Source: Glandiceps talaboti
Lineage: Eukaryota; Hemichordata; Enteropneusta; Spengelidae
Direction of reading: 5' to 3'
Assembly (NCBI RefSeq): GCF_964340395.1
Contig: NC_135566.1
Coordinates: 3,116,501 to 3,180,500 of the forward strand
Length of the DNA stretch: 64,000 bases
How positions within the stretch are numbered: position 1 is the stretch's first letter; every line of letters begins with the position of its first letter. Position numbers and translations under genes: made by a program. Under the pieces are notes generated by a model. That model made no database searches. It was given only the letters and a program-made list of their open reading frames with translations, and had not been told where the DNA came from. Below are positions 61,420 to 64,000 of this stretch, one piece after another.

Positions 61420-62431
61420 AATGGACACAGCCTACCTTCACCTGTATACACCATGGGCTTCTACCTATTAGAGGGAGAAGTTTAAATGAGTACTTGAATA
61501 TGAGACCACTGGCACTGCTCAAGTACTGGGTCTGGGCCTGGCCTATGAAGTAAAACAAATAAAAACTAAAACGAGCTAAACTGTGATGGGTGCTTGGTTC
61601 TTACCCAGGTTCTTACCATCAAGTGTGCATATTTTTGTAAATACTTTAGAGAATATCGCTCATTTGGGCGTGTTGGAGATATCTCTCACTGCATTAGTAC
61701 ATCCATCAAACCATGGATGTATATTAGTGAGCACTAAATATACATCCATGATCAAACTCGGTAAACATAACATCAACTAGACGAAAGCTAGCCAAAAATA
61801 AATGAACTGGGTTTTTTTATACTGATTTAACAGGGTAAATATATATTATGAATACATAATATATTATGAGTACGTAATGAGTTACCAACATATTTCGAGG
61901 TATTCCGTTAAAATCACGCTATTCACAGCATACACAACGGAACCATTGACAGGTGTTTCAACATTCCTGAGTCACGGTTATGCAGACCTGAAGTTGGACA
62001 AGTCCATTTCCGAAATATTTACGCAATTTTTCTGGAAAAGTTTCAATCACTATAATATGACATACCTTTTGCCTGTCAGTGCGTTGTTGTAGACATTTAG
62101 TTGGTTATTGTGGGGAATATACTTGCGATTCGAGACGAGACGATCGTTTGAATTCACCGGACGTTTTGTTGACAATCAAGAGGAAATGTAACCCGAACAA
62201 CCAGATAAAGTTTAGACCCTCCAGCTAGGTGATAATGGATATTTTATCTTAAATCAAAAATTAATATTTTTTAGTCATGAAAATCATGTCATTTTGATGT
62301 AAAAATGCAAAAGAAACTGTGGAAAATTTATGCGAGCCGAGAAATTTAAGTCGTTATGCATTTTTATCGGCAAATTAAATAGCGCAACAGATTATAGCTA
62401 TTTTCATGAAGTTAGGGAGTCAATTTAAAGC
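61420..62431. promoter_or_regulatory. Divergent 5' region SANBR/MYBBP1A
   Basis: 1.0 kb between opposed start codons. It probably contains both promoters and 5' UTRs. It is CpG-richer near 62100-62200 and 62430. No core motif was clear. Confidence 0.45.
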
Positions 62432-63772
62432 ATGGCGGCCGAAAATGAGCACGTTGCCGGTAAATGTCGACAGAAACTTCAGGATGACCAGCTTTTAGAC
62501 ACGTTTTGGCTCCTCGCTGAACCTAGGGATGAAAAGAGAATATCAGGGGCCTTACGACTTGTAGCAATCGTTGTTAAGAAACAAAATGAACATGAACGTA
62601 AATCGAAGGTAAGAAGAAGGGTGGTACTACAATACTAGTCGTTCACAAGTTGTAGTGCGTGGTGTTTTCATTCAATCCTATAACGTGTATTACCAACTGT
62701 TGAGCAATAGTGTCCAATACAGTGCAATATACAACGCATGTGACTGCTCTATGGTATATCAATACATGTATACACACTCAAATAATGAGCTGCAACCAGC
62801 ATACACGTAATTCATGAACATACAACTTGAACTAAGTTTATGTAGATAGTGGAAATGAAATGGGGCATGGATAGATGTACGTATGTATGGATGCATAGGC
62901 ACACGAATCAGTCTGTATAATTTTGTATTAAAAATGTATAGTAAATACTCTTATTTACTGTACATTAAAAAAAACCATACAGATTGATTCAAGTGCTTGT
63001 GTATGCATGGTGTGCAAGCATAAACTAGAAATCATGAAGTGAGTGACATCTGATATTAATTGATATAATTGTTAAATAATATACTTGTGATGTATGTGTG
63101 TGTGTGTGTGTGTGTTGTATTTGAAATTTGTGCTATGGCCTCTGCTGTGACAATAATTTATTTGCTGATATTAGACAAAAACATTCTTTTAAAAATATGA
63201 CTGTAAGCTTTCTTATTCTCATTTTAGAAAGATGAAGTGTACTGTGCTGAGTTATCGTATACTTTAACCAGACTTATCAAAGGTTTGGCATCATCTAGGA
63301 AAGGTGCTAGACATGGATATGCCATGGCATTGGCTGAGGTAATGTAAACCTTAACATTTTGACAGAGATATGTTTTTACTTATTTGAGGAAAGAAAGTGT
63401 TATCACAAAAGACATTATTTCATATTACCTGTCCACTATGATATTATTTTCTAGCAATGGTTTTTGAATGTTTGAATGCCCATAGCTAAAGATAAATATG
63501 TTTTAGTGAGTGAATGAAAATAGCAGAGCTTGTTATATATTGTAGTATATATTTACTGTACACGTACTCATTGCAATTGTGCTCTCAAACTGCTAAGATA
63601 AATTCTTAGGCAGGCATTGTATGCCTAGGGGAATCACATGGTGTGCTGAATGTTAATATGATCCTCATATTCTCTTATCTATCTGTAGCTTTTGCATTCT
63701 ATTGATGCTATTAAAATGGAAGATGTTTTTGAACAAATGAAGAGCCACCTTGAGATGAAAGGCAAAAAACAG
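62432..63772 (+). CDS. MYBBP1A: MYBBP1A / DNA polymerase V family, first three coding exons (truncated by window)
   Basis: Exons 62432-62608, 63228-63338 and 63689-63772, all phase 0, encode the first 124 residues; the gene continues beyond the window. LLDTFWLLAEPRDEKRISGA (21-40) and LSYTLTRLIKGLASSRKGAR followed by HGYAMALAELLHSI match the start of the Pol5/MYBBP1A HEAT-repeat fold (FWDIA.P...R..A, L..RLI.GL...R..AR..Y..ALA.LL). Yeast Pol5 and animal MYBBP1A act in the nucleolus in rRNA synthesis and ribosome biogenesis; the animal protein also binds MYB and p53. The start AUG follows AAAGC and is the first in frame. The identification rests on a short N-terminal part but the pattern is specific. 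Confidence 0.85.
63093..63115. repeat. (GT)n microsatellite
   Basis: Short perfect GT run in MYBBP1A intron 1. Confidence 0.85.
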
Positions 63773-64000
63773 GTAATTACAGAGGATAATCTATAATTCT
63801 AGAATAAATTTGTGTGATTGTGTTGATGTGTTGATGTGTGTATATGTCTGCATAAAAAATTTGCTGGGAGCAATTCTCATTTGTTTAAAAAAAAGACAAA
63901 GAGATTGTGGTAAATCTGATATCATTACCAGAAGTTGTCCCGTAACCGCTTGTAAGAAATGTGCAAAATGGCCAATCACCAAGTCAAGTGCAGTAGGGCT
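63773..64000 (+). other. MYBBP1A intron 3 (start)
   Basis: The donor GTAATT follows exon 3. No further exon is visible before the window ends. Confidence 0.6.

Overview
This is a 64-kb piece of an animal nuclear genome: AT-rich, with spliced genes, mostly canonical GT-AG introns of roughly 0.2-2 kb, many microsatellites and minisatellites, and many small foldback transposons. The proteins are about as long as their vertebrate orthologues. The repeat style suggests a marine invertebrate, possibly a deuterostome such as a hemichordate or amphioxus, but the species was not established. No bacterial operon, phage or CRISPR feature was seen.

Layout: (1) 1-1.9 kb, the last two coding exons of SART3 (+). 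(2) 3.8-5.4 kb, an intronless GT14 core-2-type beta-1,6-GlcNAc transferase (+). (3) 8.4-10.8 kb, a four-exon gene (-) for a disordered, probably mitotic protein. Its start codon is only 162 bp from that of (4) bleomycin hydrolase BLMH (+), 11 exons, 10.9-20.2 kb, 455 aa. (5) 22.9-29.3 kb, an 8-exon gene (+) for a J-domain protein with two C2HC fingers and a C-terminal four-cysteine knuckle. (6) 29.3-37.9 kb, a gene-poor block of tandem repeats. (7) 37.9-43.0 kb, GUCD1 (-), 9 coding exons, head-to-head with (8) SNRPD3 (+), 43.5-44.5 kb. (9) 46.6-61.4 kb, SANBR/KIAA1841 (-), 22 coding exons, 705 aa. (10) 62.4 kb to the window end, the first three coding exons of MYBBP1A (+).

The gene models were built by hand: exon phases were followed across every junction and each complete CDS length is a multiple of three. 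Most of the genes are housekeeping (snRNP biogenesis and recycling, cysteine protease, nucleolar factor), with no shared pathway. Their arrangement is informative: three divergent pairs, one of which (GUCD1/SNRPD3) matches human 22q11.23. The most unusual signals are a minisatellite that has copied a working splice donor about nine extra times in the J-domain gene, the J-domain plus C2HC architecture itself, a young-looking 197-bp foldback element with an 11-bp target duplication, a 463-bp tandem repeat array, and several repeat families shared between introns of BLMH, the J-domain gene and SANBR.
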